NCBI GenBank assembly: GCA_963648435.1
Contig: CAVJDT010000034.1
Location: forward strand, 1-20,999
DNA length: 20,999 nucleotides
Source: UMGS75 sp963648435
GTDB taxonomy: Bacteria > Bacillota_I > Bacilli_A > ML615J-28 > CAG-313
Direction: 5' to 3'
The position numbers were made by a program, and so were the translations under genes. This document shows positions 8,048 to 17,000 of the stretch, one piece after another. Below the pieces are notes generated by a model. The model worked only from the letters and a program-made list of their open reading frames with translations, ran no database searches and was not told the DNA's origin. The number at the start of each line of letters is the position of its first letter. The first letter of the stretch is position 1.

Positions 8048-10279
8048 TTATGTTTTAAACTTAACTACTTTTTGATACCATTTTTTTTGAAAAATAATTG
8101 TAGTATAATTTTTTGTAAGTAATAATTTATCTTGATCATATCTTGCAACTACTTTATTGCTTGGAAAGCCAAAGGTATTACGGTATCCACTCATGCAAAT
8201 AGCATATTCATAATTTAATTTATTTACAAAATTTAAAGTACTAGAGGTGTTAGAACCATGATGAGGAATTTTAAATATATCTACCGTTAATGCTTTATAT
8301 TCTGTAATTAATTCATTTTCTATTTCTTTTTCCATATCACCAGTCATCAGTAAGGTTTTACCAAAGATATTTGTTATCATTACCACACTATCATTATTAG
8401 AACTTTTACTTTTTTTATTTGGTGATAATATCTGAAAATTCATATCTTTATAAGCAATTGTATTTCCTTTTTTCACTTTTATTATATTGCCTTTATATGA
8501 TGATGCATAGCAGATTTTTTCAGTAATAGTATCATAACTACTTATCACAATGTTTTTGACTTTAAATTCCTTAATTAGGTAACTAAGTCTTCCATTATGG
8601 TCACTATCTCCGTGACTTATAAAAATAAAATCTAGTCGTTTAATTCCTTTTTTCTTTAAAAATATCTCTAAATCATCATTTACATCTTCCCCAGTATCTA
8701 TTAAAATATTTGCTCTATTAAATGATTTAATAATTAAAGTACTATCACCCTCAGGTAAATCTAAAAAATAAATTTGGTCATTTGAATTTAAATAAGCACT
8801 ATTACTCCACATAAAAATAAAAGCACTTAAACAAGTTAAGACTACTACTTTTTTCTTTAAATTGGCTTTATTTAAAAAGGTAACTACAACTATTATATAA
8901 ATAACATAAAAGAGAATTGGAAATATCTCATAATTGGTTGATAACCTTAATTCTCCAATTTTAATTAAACTTAAATATGATGTAACAGCACTAAAAGAAT
9001 TTACAATTAATTCATAAATAGGACCTAAAAAGCTAAGAGCAGTAACCACTAATGAAAAGGGTAATAATATATATGTTACAAAAGGAATGTAAAATAAATT
9101 ATAAATAATTGAAAGAACATTAATTGATGGATCTATAAATACAATAATCGGAATTGTAACTAAAATACTATTAATACTCATAATTACATTATTAAGAATT
9201 ATGCCTTTAAATCCTTTCATTTTAAGGATTGGGCTAATTATAACTAAAGAAGTCGAAATAATAAATGTTAAAATGAATGAATAATTTACAATATAATATG
9301 GATTAAAAAGTAAAATTAAAATTATTGAAGTTGCATAAAGGTCAAGAGTAGTGAGGTTTAAATTGGCTTTTTTATTTATTTTAGAAAGAACATATATTAA
9401 TAATACTCTTAGTATTGATACAAGATATAAGGTAATCATAAAATAAAGTAAGAAAAAAATAATTATTATCGTTATATGTAATTTACTTGGCACTTTTAAA
9501 TATTTTAAGATTTTTTCTACTATTTTTTGTAATACATTCATATGTAAACCTGAAATAACAAACAAATGGCCAATCCCCACATTTGATATTTCCTCACTTA
9601 ATTCTTCCCCTAATCCATTTTTATCACCTATTAATAAAGCTTTCAAAAAACCACTTGTTTGGCCTTTAAATCGTGCATTAAAGTAGTTTAATACTTTTTG
9701 GTGAAGTGTGTATATGGAAAAACTAGTTTTAACCTTTTGGCATGTTCCTTCTTTAATAATTCCTTTAATGTTGTTTTCTTTTAAATATCTATTATAATTG
9801 AATAATAATGGAATGTGATTTTTATCGCCTACGGTTACATTTCCTTCAATATCAACCATATCACCTATTCTTATTGATTTGGTTTCATCATAATATATAT
9901 ATTTAAGTCCTTGATATTTGATGGTAATTTGATTACTCATTTCCTTTTCCTTTAAAGCCGTTACCACTCCTTGGAAATGTTTGAAAACATAATCAGTTTT
10001 TTGATAATTAATATTTCTAAATATTAAGTTTACACCTAAACAAGCGGTAATTATAATTACCAATATTAATTCTTTTTTGTATCTTAAAAATAAATAAATA
10101 ATATATATTAAGGTAACACCTAATATTAACAAACTAAACCGCAAAATAAGAATAAGAACTAAAACGACACCTAAGCAAATTAAATGTATTTGTCCATTTA
10201 ACTTATTGAACAGTAATAAACGCTTTAATCTTTTCAAAAAGATTTGAACTAATTCCGCTAACTTTTTTAAGCTCTTCAA
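8048..10279 (-). CDS. comEC: ComEC/Rec2-type DNA uptake channel
   Basis: This full-length protein of up to 743 residues forms the inner-membrane channel that takes in single-stranded DNA during transformation. After clustered hydrophobic helices (about 30-85) comes an OB-like DUF4131 region (about 95-170). The competence domain follows, with the family signature HLFVISGLHMNVL and many membrane segments. The C-terminal metallo-beta-lactamase-like domain (from about 510) keeps SHGDSDH near residue 555 and IPHHGSN, so its metal site looks intact. The frame opens at a TTG inside comEA, giving a 77-base overlap. No ATG or clear Shine-Dalgarno is available before the first membrane helix, so the exact start is uncertain and could be nearer the comEA stop. 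It is transcribed after comEA. Whether the organism is transformable cannot be judged from this window. Confidence 0.93.
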   Translation of the reverse strand: MKSLKKLAELVQIFLKRLKRLLLFNKLNGQIHLICLGVVLVLILILRFSLLILGVTLIYIIYLFLRYKKELILVIIITACLGVNLIFRNINYQKTDYVFKHFQGVVTALKEKEMSNQITIKYQGLKYIYYDETKSIRIGDMVDIEGNVTVGDKNHIPLLFNYNRYLKENNIKGIIKEGTCQKVKTSFSIYTLHQKVLNYFNARFKGQTSGFLKALLIGDKNGLGEELSEEISNVGIGHLFVISGLHMNVLQKIVEKILKYLKVPSKLHITIIIIFFLLYFMITLYLVSILRVLLIYVLSKINKKANLNLTTLDLYATSIILILLFNPYYIVNYSFILTFIISTSLVIISPILKMKGFKGIILNNVIMSINSILVTIPIIVFIDPSINVLSIIYNLFYIPFVTYILLPFSLVVTALSFLGPIYELIVNSFSAVTSYLSLIKIGELRLSTNYEIFPILFYVIYIIVVVTFLNKANLKKKVVVLTCLSAFIFMWSNSAYLNSNDQIYFLDLPEGDSTLIIKSFNRANILIDTGEDVNDDLEIFLKKKGIKRLDFIFISHGDSDHNGRLSYLIKEFKVKNIVISSYDTITEKICYASSYKGNIIKVKKGNTIAYKDMNFQILSPNKKSKSSNNDSVVMITNIFGKTLLMTGDMEKEIENELITEYKALTVDIFKIPHHGSNTSSTLNFVNKLNYEYAICMSGYRNTFGFPSNKVVARYDQDKLLLTKNYTTIIFQKKWYQKVVKFKT

Positions 10280-10688
10280 TGCTTGTAAAAACTCCTACTT
10301 CATTTCGATATTTAATAATAGCATTTGCTTTAGTGGTGCCAATTCCCTCAATTGTGGTTAGTTCTTCTATCCCCGCAACATTTATATTTATTTTAGTTTG
10401 AACACTAGTATTAGTTGGTATAACAACTAATTGATTAGCATCTAGTTTTGTAACCACATTAACATTTGCTAAATTAGCATATGGTAGCACTCCCCCTGCT
10501 AAATCAATTAAATCTTTGACAATGGACCCAGCCTCAATTTCATATACCCCTGGATATTTTACAGCCCCTTTAATTTCTACTAAAATAGTTGATGATGTAG
10601 CCTCAGTGTTAACATTATTTATCTTAATTTCATCTTCGCATCCTACAACAAACATTAAACAAATAAACAAAAGCATTAGTTTTTTCAT
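10203..10688 (-). CDS. comEA: ComEA-like DNA receptor, apparently a lipoprotein
   Basis: The 161-residue protein binds double-stranded DNA outside the membrane and passes it to ComEC. An SLBB-type domain (about 36-90, VEIKGAVKYPGVYEIEAGS) precedes a tandem helix-hairpin-helix (about 100-158: ININVAGIEELTTIEGIGTT, then KKVSGISSNLFEKIKAF). The N-terminus MKKLMLLFICLMFVVGC ends in a lipobox with Cys17, so it looks lipid-anchored rather than held by the transmembrane helix known from Bacillus ComEA. The ATG at 10688 is preferred over an upstream GTG at 10700, which overlaps the GGGTGA Shine-Dalgarno. The gene lies upstream of and overlaps comEC, and is divergent from the pseudouridine synthase gene. 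Confidence 0.92.
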   Translation of the reverse strand: MKKLMLLFICLMFVVGCEDEIKINNVNTEATSSTILVEIKGAVKYPGVYEIEAGSIVKDLIDLAGGVLPYANLANVNVVTKLDANQLVVIPTNTSVQTKININVAGIEELTTIEGIGTTKANAIIKYRNEVGVFTSIEELKKVSGISSNLFEKIKAFITVQ

Positions 10689-10740
10689 TTTATCACCCAC
10701 TTATATAATACGATTATTGAGATAAATAAAAATGTAAAAG

Positions 10741-10770
10741 TTTAATTTTTAATAAGTTTTATGGTAAAAT
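10741..10770 (+). promoter_or_regulatory. Promoter of the pseudouridine synthase gene
   Basis: An extended -10, TATGGTAAAAT (hexamer 10765-10770), has a weak TTTAAT -35 about 18 bases upstream. GTGAGGA, the Shine-Dalgarno, follows. The 99-base gap to comEA must also hold the divergent comEA promoter, for which only weak candidates are seen. Confidence 0.5.
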
Positions 10771-10787
10771 AAAGTGAGGATTAAATT

Positions 10788-11462
10788 ATGAGATTATATA
10801 AATATATTAAAACCTATGGTAATTACACAAATCGAGAAGTAACCACATTATATCAAGAAGGTAGAATTAAAGTTAATGGTATTATTGTTCCTTATCTATG
10901 GTCATTAAGAAATGATGATATTGTTACCATTGATGAAAAAATAATAGAAAAAGTTCCTTTTGTATATTATCTTTATTATAAACCAAAAGAAATTAGATCA
11001 GATATTACTAAGGAAGAATCAAGTTATTTAAATTATCTTAATTTACCATATAAGGTTATGCCAGTAGGACGACTTGATAAGGATAGTGAAGGTTTAATGA
11101 TTCTAACAAATGATGGTAACTTTATTAAAGAACTAAATAATCCTTTAAATAAATATACAAAAGATTATCTTGTTACATTAAAAGAAAAAATTACTCCAGA
11201 ATTTTTAATTAAAGTTAAAGAACCATTTTTAATAAAGAATAAATTAACTCTTCCCATTTTGGCAGAAAAAATTAATGACTATTGTATCAAAGTAACTTTA
11301 GCAGATGGAAAATACCATCAAATTAGGCGAGCTGTAATTCGTTCTAATAATAGGGTTGTGACTCTTAAGCGAACTAGAATTGGTCCTTTTTTCTTAGGTG
11401 ATTTAAAAGAAAATGAATTAAAAGAATTCAAAATAAAGTTAGAAAAAACATCATACTACTAA
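10788..11462 (+). CDS. RsuA-family rRNA pseudouridine synthase
   Basis: The 224-residue enzyme should convert a specific uridine of ribosomal RNA to pseudouridine. An N-terminal S4 RNA-binding domain (about 1-48, ending INxEGRIKVNG-like) is followed by the catalytic domain, with the signature GRLDKDSEGLMILTNDG and catalytic Asp97. The late family motif GKYHQIRRA is also present. Length fits RsuA/RluB-type enzymes. Which rRNA position is modified (16S U516-type or 23S) cannot be told from sequence alone, so no symbol is given. A GAGG Shine-Dalgarno lies about 9 bases before the ATG. This is the only plus-strand gene in the window. Its TAA overlaps the stop of the convergent MATE gene inside a shared terminator. 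Confidence 0.9.
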   Translation: MRLYKYIKTYGNYTNREVTTLYQEGRIKVNGIIVPYLWSLRNDDIVTIDEKIIEKVPFVYYLYYKPKEIRSDITKEESSYLNYLNLPYKVMPVGRLDKDSEGLMILTNDGNFIKELNNPLNKYTKDYLVTLKEKITPEFLIKVKEPFLIKNKLTLPILAEKINDYCIKVTLADGKYHQIRRAVIRSNNRVVTLKRTRIGPFFLGDLKENELKEFKIKLEKTSYY

Positions 11463-11476
11463 TATGATGTTTTTTC
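11442..11476. terminator. Bidirectional terminator inside both convergent C-termini
   Basis: A perfect 14-bp stem (GAAAAAACATCATA with TATGATGTTTTTTC) flanks a 7-base loop that contains both stop codons. The stem supplies an A-tract on one side and a T-tract on the other, so it should stop transcription from either direction. It encodes EKTSYY on the plus strand and EKTSY on the minus strand. Confidence 0.85.
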
Positions 11477-12835
11477 TTTATAAGCAATAGAGCTATTTAA
11501 ATTATATCCAATAAGTTTTTTCCATCTTCCTATTATATAACATATAACAGAAATAATTGCACCTACGGCCCAGCCAATTGGCCAAGATAAGAAAATTCCT
11601 TTAACACCTAATTTATTTACAAGGATATATGAACAAGCAACTCTTAAAAATAAATCCGCAAGAGTGCCAATCATAAAGCAAAACATATCTTTTGAGCCTT
11701 TCATAACGCCATCACATGGAATTTTAACCGCCATTAAGAAAAGGAATGGAGCAATGGTGGTAAGAAACAAACATCCAACTTCTGTTACTAATGGATCATC
11801 ATTTTTCTTTTCAAAAATAGATAAGAAAACATCAGGAATTAAAAGAAACAATGATGTCGTAATTACCGTTAAGATAGCACACATAATAATGGTTGCCACA
11901 AAGCCTTGTTTAATCCTTTTATATTCCTTTGCTCCTGCATTTTGAGAAACATATGTAGATAATGCATTAGACATAGTAACAAAAATGTTAATTACAACAT
12001 AACAAATTTTATACGCAGCACCATACCCTGCGACAACAGCTGTACCTTGCTTATTAATAAGAGTTTGAATAAGAAGTTGACCAAGGGAAATAGTTGAAGC
12101 TTGAATAATAGAAGGAATTGCAATTGGTAATACCTTTTTAAGTAATGAAAAATTAATTATTTTTTCTTCTTTACTTACATGTTTTCTAACAAAAATAATT
12201 AAAATTACAAATGACAATACTGATGCAAGTACTTGGGCAATAAATGTTGCAAGAGCAAGTCCTTCAACTCCCATCTTAAACGCTGTTACAAAATATATAT
12301 CTAAACCTATATTTAAAACAGTTGAAAAAATTAAGAAATATAGAGGAATACGTGAATTCCCAAGAGCTTGAAATATTGAAGTAACTGTATTATACAAAAA
12401 CATAAAGATAATACCATAAGTATAATACTTTAAATATATTACCGCATCGTTAAAATAATCATCACCAACATTAATCATCTTTATTAAATCATTAACAAAA
12501 AGGTATCCAAAAATACTAACTAACAAACCAACTAGACAAATTGTAATAATTGATGTATAAATAGTTTGTTTAGCATGCAATAGATTATTTTCCCCAATAT
12601 ACCTTGATACCACAATATTAGCACCAACCCCAAAGCCTGTACCTATTGCTAAATAAATCATTGTAATTGGGTATGAAGCACTTACCGCTGCAAGAGCTTC
12701 AGAACTAACAAACTTCCCCGCAATCATACTATCACATATATTATAAAATTGTTGAAGGGTTACAGATAAAACCATTGGTAAAGCAAAAAAGAAAAGGGCT
12801 AAAAATGGTTTTCCTTTAATTAAACTAGATTTCAT
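11459..12835 (-). CDS. MATE-family efflux transporter
   Basis: The 458-residue polytopic membrane protein has about 12 hydrophobic segments. It begins KPFLALFFFALPMVLSVTLQQFYNICDSMIAG, the usual opening of MATE transporters, in which two six-helix halves exchange cations for drugs or metabolites. The second half starts around residue 230 (VLPIAIPSIIQASTISLGQLLIQ). Substrate is unknown. The start ATG follows AAAGAGATG by about 7 bases, and a TATAAT lies about 29 bases upstream. It is a single-gene unit convergent with the pseudouridine synthase gene and shares its terminator. The last stop is TAG, followed directly by a second TAG. Confidence 0.92.
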   Translation of the reverse strand: MKSSLIKGKPFLALFFFALPMVLSVTLQQFYNICDSMIAGKFVSSEALAAVSASYPITMIYLAIGTGFGVGANIVVSRYIGENNLLHAKQTIYTSIITICLVGLLVSIFGYLFVNDLIKMINVGDDYFNDAVIYLKYYTYGIIFMFLYNTVTSIFQALGNSRIPLYFLIFSTVLNIGLDIYFVTAFKMGVEGLALATFIAQVLASVLSFVILIIFVRKHVSKEEKIINFSLLKKVLPIAIPSIIQASTISLGQLLIQTLINKQGTAVVAGYGAAYKICYVVINIFVTMSNALSTYVSQNAGAKEYKRIKQGFVATIIMCAILTVITTSLFLLIPDVFLSIFEKKNDDPLVTEVGCLFLTTIAPFLFLMAVKIPCDGVMKGSKDMFCFMIGTLADLFLRVACSYILVNKLGVKGIFLSWPIGWAVGAIISVICYIIGRWKKLIGYNLNSSIAYKEKTSY

Positions 12836-12863
12836 AAATATTCATCTCTTTCTACCGTTGACT

Positions 12864-12869
12864 ATTATA
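12864..12869 (-). promoter_or_regulatory. -10 of the MATE transporter promoter
   Basis: On the minus strand a consensus TATAAT preceded by GTG lies about 29 bases before the ATG. The -35 region is A/T runs with no clear hexamer. Confidence 0.5.
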
Positions 12870-13139
12870 CACTTTTTTCTAAAAAATGGTTGTTAGATAA
12901 TAATGAAAACCTTTTTCTTTTTAAAAATAAACCAATTACAACTATAAACTAAAGAAAATGACTCGCCCATAACATTAAAAAACGTTGTTTGTTTAATTAT
13001 TAATATTCTTATTTAAAAATTTATCTAAATCAGAAAATTCATTTATATTATATTTGAAAATCTCTTTTGATCATTATCCAAAATTAAAATTTTTACAGTA
13101 GATAAAACCATAGATGTTACTATTCTCATCATATATATA
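12870..13139. other. Gene-free stretch between MATE gene and ParB-methyltransferase remnant
   Basis: No supported gene is seen. On the minus strand the frame of the ParB-methyltransferase remnant continues past its TAG for about 19 codons and then meets TAA TGA. A further 24 open codons in the same frame (near 13000-13075) encode a Lys/Asn/Phe-rich stretch without recognisable motifs. This looks like decayed accessory DNA. The join with chromosomal DNA probably lies here. Confidence 0.4.
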
Positions 13140-13784
13140 CTATGTCTCTTCCATTGCCTGATATAGTTCACCATAGTCAATGTTGTATGGTGGGTCAGTT
13201 ACTACTAAATCTATTCTTTCTTCATCTAGTACTTTCTTGTAATATTCTACATTTGTTGAATCACCACAAATGATTCTATGGTCTCCTAAATGATATATAT
13301 CTCCTGCTTTAGTTTTTGGTTCTTTAATTTCTTTGACTTCTTTTTCTGGATTAAAGTTATCTTCGTGAACATTTTCTAATGATCCTTTTCCAAATAATTC
13401 TTTAGCTTCATCTAAATCAAACCCTGTTAGTGTTACATCAAACCCTTCTTGATCTAACTCTTTTAAAAGATCAGCAAGTAAATTATTATTCCATTCACCA
13501 CTAATTTTGTTTAAAGCAATGTTCAGTGCTTTTTCTTTTGCTTCATCTAAATCCACTATTACACAATCTATTTCTTCATATCCTAAATCTTTTAACACTT
13601 TTAATCTTTGGTGACCACCAACTACTATTCCTGTTCTTTTATTGTATATTATTGGTTCTACATAACCAAATTCTTTTATACTTTTCTTCAGTTTTTCATA
13701 TTCTTTATCCCCAGGTTTTAAATTTTTTCTTGGGTTATAATCAGCTGGCTTTAAATCATCTATTTTTTTCTTTACTATCTTCAT
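13140..13784 (-). pseudogene. Truncated phage-type ParB/Srx-DNA methyltransferase
   Basis: The 214-residue product starts at an ATG with GGAGG 4-5 bases upstream. Residues about 1-95 are a ParB/sulfiredoxin-like nuclease domain (LKPADYNPRKNL, then SIKEFGYVEPIIYN, then VVGGHQRLKVLKDLGY). From about 165 a methyltransferase begins (AGDIYHLGDHRIICGDST, then DLVVTDPPYN, the catalytic motif IV). Ten residues after DPPYN the frame ends at TAG, whereas phage proteins of this fusion type have some 200 more residues including motif I. The product therefore lacks the S-adenosylmethionine site and is a remnant. Such genes usually accompany phage terminases, as at 18676-20295 here. The loss looks like a deletion rather than a point mutation, because the sequence beyond the TAG shows no methyltransferase similarity. 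Confidence 0.75.
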
Positions 13785-13811
13785 ACTTCCTCCATATTGT
13801 ATAAATATATA

Positions 13812-13912
13812 AATAAGCACTTTTAACACAAAATTAGATAATATATTAATAATGCTCAAAATACTTTTCAAATCGTGAACTTTTAATGCAAAAAGATGCA
13901 AAAATGCTCATT
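13812..13912 (-). repeat. Left copy of a three-box TGAGCA element
   Basis: Two TGAGCA boxes on the minus strand (13905-13910 and 13853-13858) lie 52 bases apart, and a degenerate inverted box (TAAGCA on the plus strand) lies at 13814-13819. A diverged copy with the same order and spacing lies at 18567-18666. The left copy also has TTTTTGCATC/TTTTTGCATT as a tandem pair. It sits just upstream of the ParB-methyltransferase remnant. Confidence 0.5.
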
Positions 13913-13958
13913 CCTTAACACATAGTCCTTATTTCTATTAAAGTTTTGGGTAAAAGAA

Positions 13959-13984
13959 AAGAGCTAGTATTTCTACTAACTCTT
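13959..13984 (-). terminator. Terminator after the cysteine peptidase gene
   Basis: AAGAGTTAGTA pairs with TACTAGCTCTT (11 bp, one G-T pair) around a 4-base loop, followed on the minus strand by TTCTTTTAC. It lies 17 bases after the peptidase stop codon. Confidence 0.7.
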
Positions 13985-14000
13985 AAGACTTAAAATATTT

Positions 14001-17000
14001 TTATGTAACAATTAATGTAAATCTAACTACAAGATGAGGATTTAATTTTGATCTTCCTTCAAGGACTATCGTACCTGTTCCACTCATACTAAATGTTCCC
14101 CATTCTGTTACTGTTACTGAATAACTTGATTCATCTAATACAACACTCCATTCATATAGTGAATTTAATGGATATGGACTATTTGTATCAGTCAAGCAAA
14201 TTTCATATATTTGTCCGCTTTCTGCATATGTAATACTTTCACTTATTTCTACAGCTAAATCTTCTGTTCTAGTATCAGGCAAAACTGTAAATTGTTTTAC
14301 ATATACAACTGATGGATCATTTTTATATACTGCCATAATTTTTACTGTTCCTGGAGATAATCCTAATAAAGTACCATAATCAGAAATCGAAGCTACATTT
14401 TCATCACTTGAATACCAGTAATAATCTAATCTAGATTGTGATCTTATATCTAATGTATTATCCAAATATATAAATCTTGTAAATCCTACTGTTAAATTAG
14501 TTCCTCTACATACACCATTATTAAATCTAACTTCACTACCATATACCGTGAACATATCTGGGTCTGGTAATAATTTTTGATTATCTGAATCAGTTACAAG
14601 TCTTACAAAATTAACAACAACACTACTACTGTCATTTTTATTTAAATATCCAATATAATATTTACCTGCCTCTAAATTTCCAGTATAAGTGAATGAATTA
14701 TTTGTAGCATTCATTGTCTCATTAATTATTGTTGAAAAAGAATATTGATTAGTTGTGGAATTATAATTTTGTTTTACTAATAAAAATACAAAATTATCAG
14801 TTGAACTACCATTGTAATTATATGATATTGTAAATTTTCCAGTCTGTTCGACATTTAATGTTTCAACATAATCACCTTTATCAGTATTATTTATAACTGA
14901 TATTAAATGATTAGCATTTTCATTTAAATTAAACAAATTAATATTTTGTGAACTTATTGGAGAAACTATTAAACTTAATGATTCATAACTTTTAGATGGC
15001 ATAACAACGTTTATATAAAAATATCCATTTCTTGGTAAATATACATACATTGTATCTTGATTATCATCTGAAGATGCCATTATACTTGAATTTGGGTATC
15101 TATTTAATATTTGTGTTTCTAATCTACCACTATCATTATAGATAGTAAGCGTTCCAGAATCATATGCAATTGGTAAATTATTAGAATATGTACCATTTAA
15201 TTGAAATTTATATAATCCTGCTCCATTGTTATTTATATAATATAATTTATTAAAATATGTACCATCAGATGTTTCATGTAAATGTGTAAGCAAATTATGC
15301 TCATCATTATAATAAACTCTTTCTCCATCATGTGTCCATCTCAATTCATAATCGATAGTGATTGTACCACTTGCAGTACTAGAATTATATCTAACATCTA
15401 AATAATAAGTCCCTGGACTTAAATATGCATATAATGTATTTTCTCCAGTATAAAGTTCGTCAAAATATTCATCATAAACTTTTAACTCAATGCCAGAACT
15501 TGTCATAAACTTATATGATTTATTACACTCAACATTTAGTTTATATAATTCATTATATCCAGCACTTAATGTAACATCGCTCGAATCATCAACTAAACAA
15601 TGTAAATTTAACTCATCGAAATCAGTACTATCTGGAATGATCTTATTTTTATAACTTGACCAATAAACTTTATTTTTATATTCTGCCAACCTATTTTTAG
15701 GAACAATAATTTGTAATGATGTAGAGCATCCATCAAAAGCATTTTCTCCTATATGAGTAATTGCTTCTTGTGATTTATTAACTGTCACACTTGTTAAAGA
15801 TGAACAATTTTCAAAGGCATTTGAATCAATGTGTTGAACACTAGCTGGTATATTTATACTCCTTAAACTAGAACATCCTATAAAAGCTCCAACACCTATA
15901 GCATATAAACTATTAGATAAAGTAACGCTTTCTAAGTTCGTACAGCCTTCAAATGCATATGAATCTATATTAGTTATAGTATTTGGTATTGTTACGCTTA
16001 AAAGATTATTTTGATTACTAAAAGCATTATTTCCAATAAATAATATTTGAGTCCCATTAATATTTTCAGGGATTTCAATATCTCCTGAAATTTCATAATT
16101 TACTGAAACTAACTTATTATCTGATACTGTATATAAATCATCAAGTGTTCTATATCCGCATTCTCCACAACGTAATTCAATTTTTGTATCATCAATAATA
16201 TTATTAGTTTGAATATTTAAATTATGCGTATGATTCATTTGTAATGCTATATAAGAATCACACCATGATTCATTAATCCAAACATTATATCTATTTGTCC
16301 AACCAAAATTAACTATATATCCAGAATATGTTTCGCTATCCCCTGGATAATTATAGTCTTGATATCCATAGCCTACTACCCAATGATCTGTTCCACCTAA
16401 ATTACTATCCAATCCAATTATTAATGGTCTACCAGAATCAATTTCTGCTTTAATTGGTGTTGAACTAATAGGTGACCATCCAAAAAACCAACCTTTTTCA
16501 TCATATGTAATACTATATTGACTTTCATCAAACTTAGCACTTAAAATATTTCCTAAACCTTCCACAACATCATCTATCGAAGCTCCAGTATGTGTATGTT
16601 TAGTATTTTCTGAGCTTTGTTCCCCTGGAGCAGCATCTCTAGTAGTTACAGAAGTACTTGTAGTTCCATCAGGAAAATAAATCGTAGTAGTAACAGTAGC
16701 AGTACTACCAGATACTTTTATAGTTGTAGTAGTACAAGTACAATTAAAGGCTGTAGGCTCAATATTTCGAATTACAAATTCATAAAAATCATTATTAGTT
16801 CCAGTTGTATATCTAGTCAAACTCATTGGATTATTGCATACATTCATATTTCTTTCTGGATATACATAATTGCTTTTATCATATAAATTACTACTAGCTG
16901 AACCAATCCAGTCACCATATAAATGTTCAACATTGATTATTCTTCTATCATTATAGTAATTATTATACCCTAATAAAATTTGTGCAGCAACAGAACCACA

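Noticed and set aside
13000..13139. Possible missing part of the ParB-methyltransferase downstream of its TAG
   Set aside because: Reading all three minus-strand frames gave no methyltransferase motif, only short A/T-rich frames with several stops.
13785..13901. Longer N-terminus for the ParB-methyltransferase protein
   Set aside because: The extension is hydrophobic and unlike ParB domains, overlaps the three-box repeat element, and the inner ATG has a strong GGAGG.
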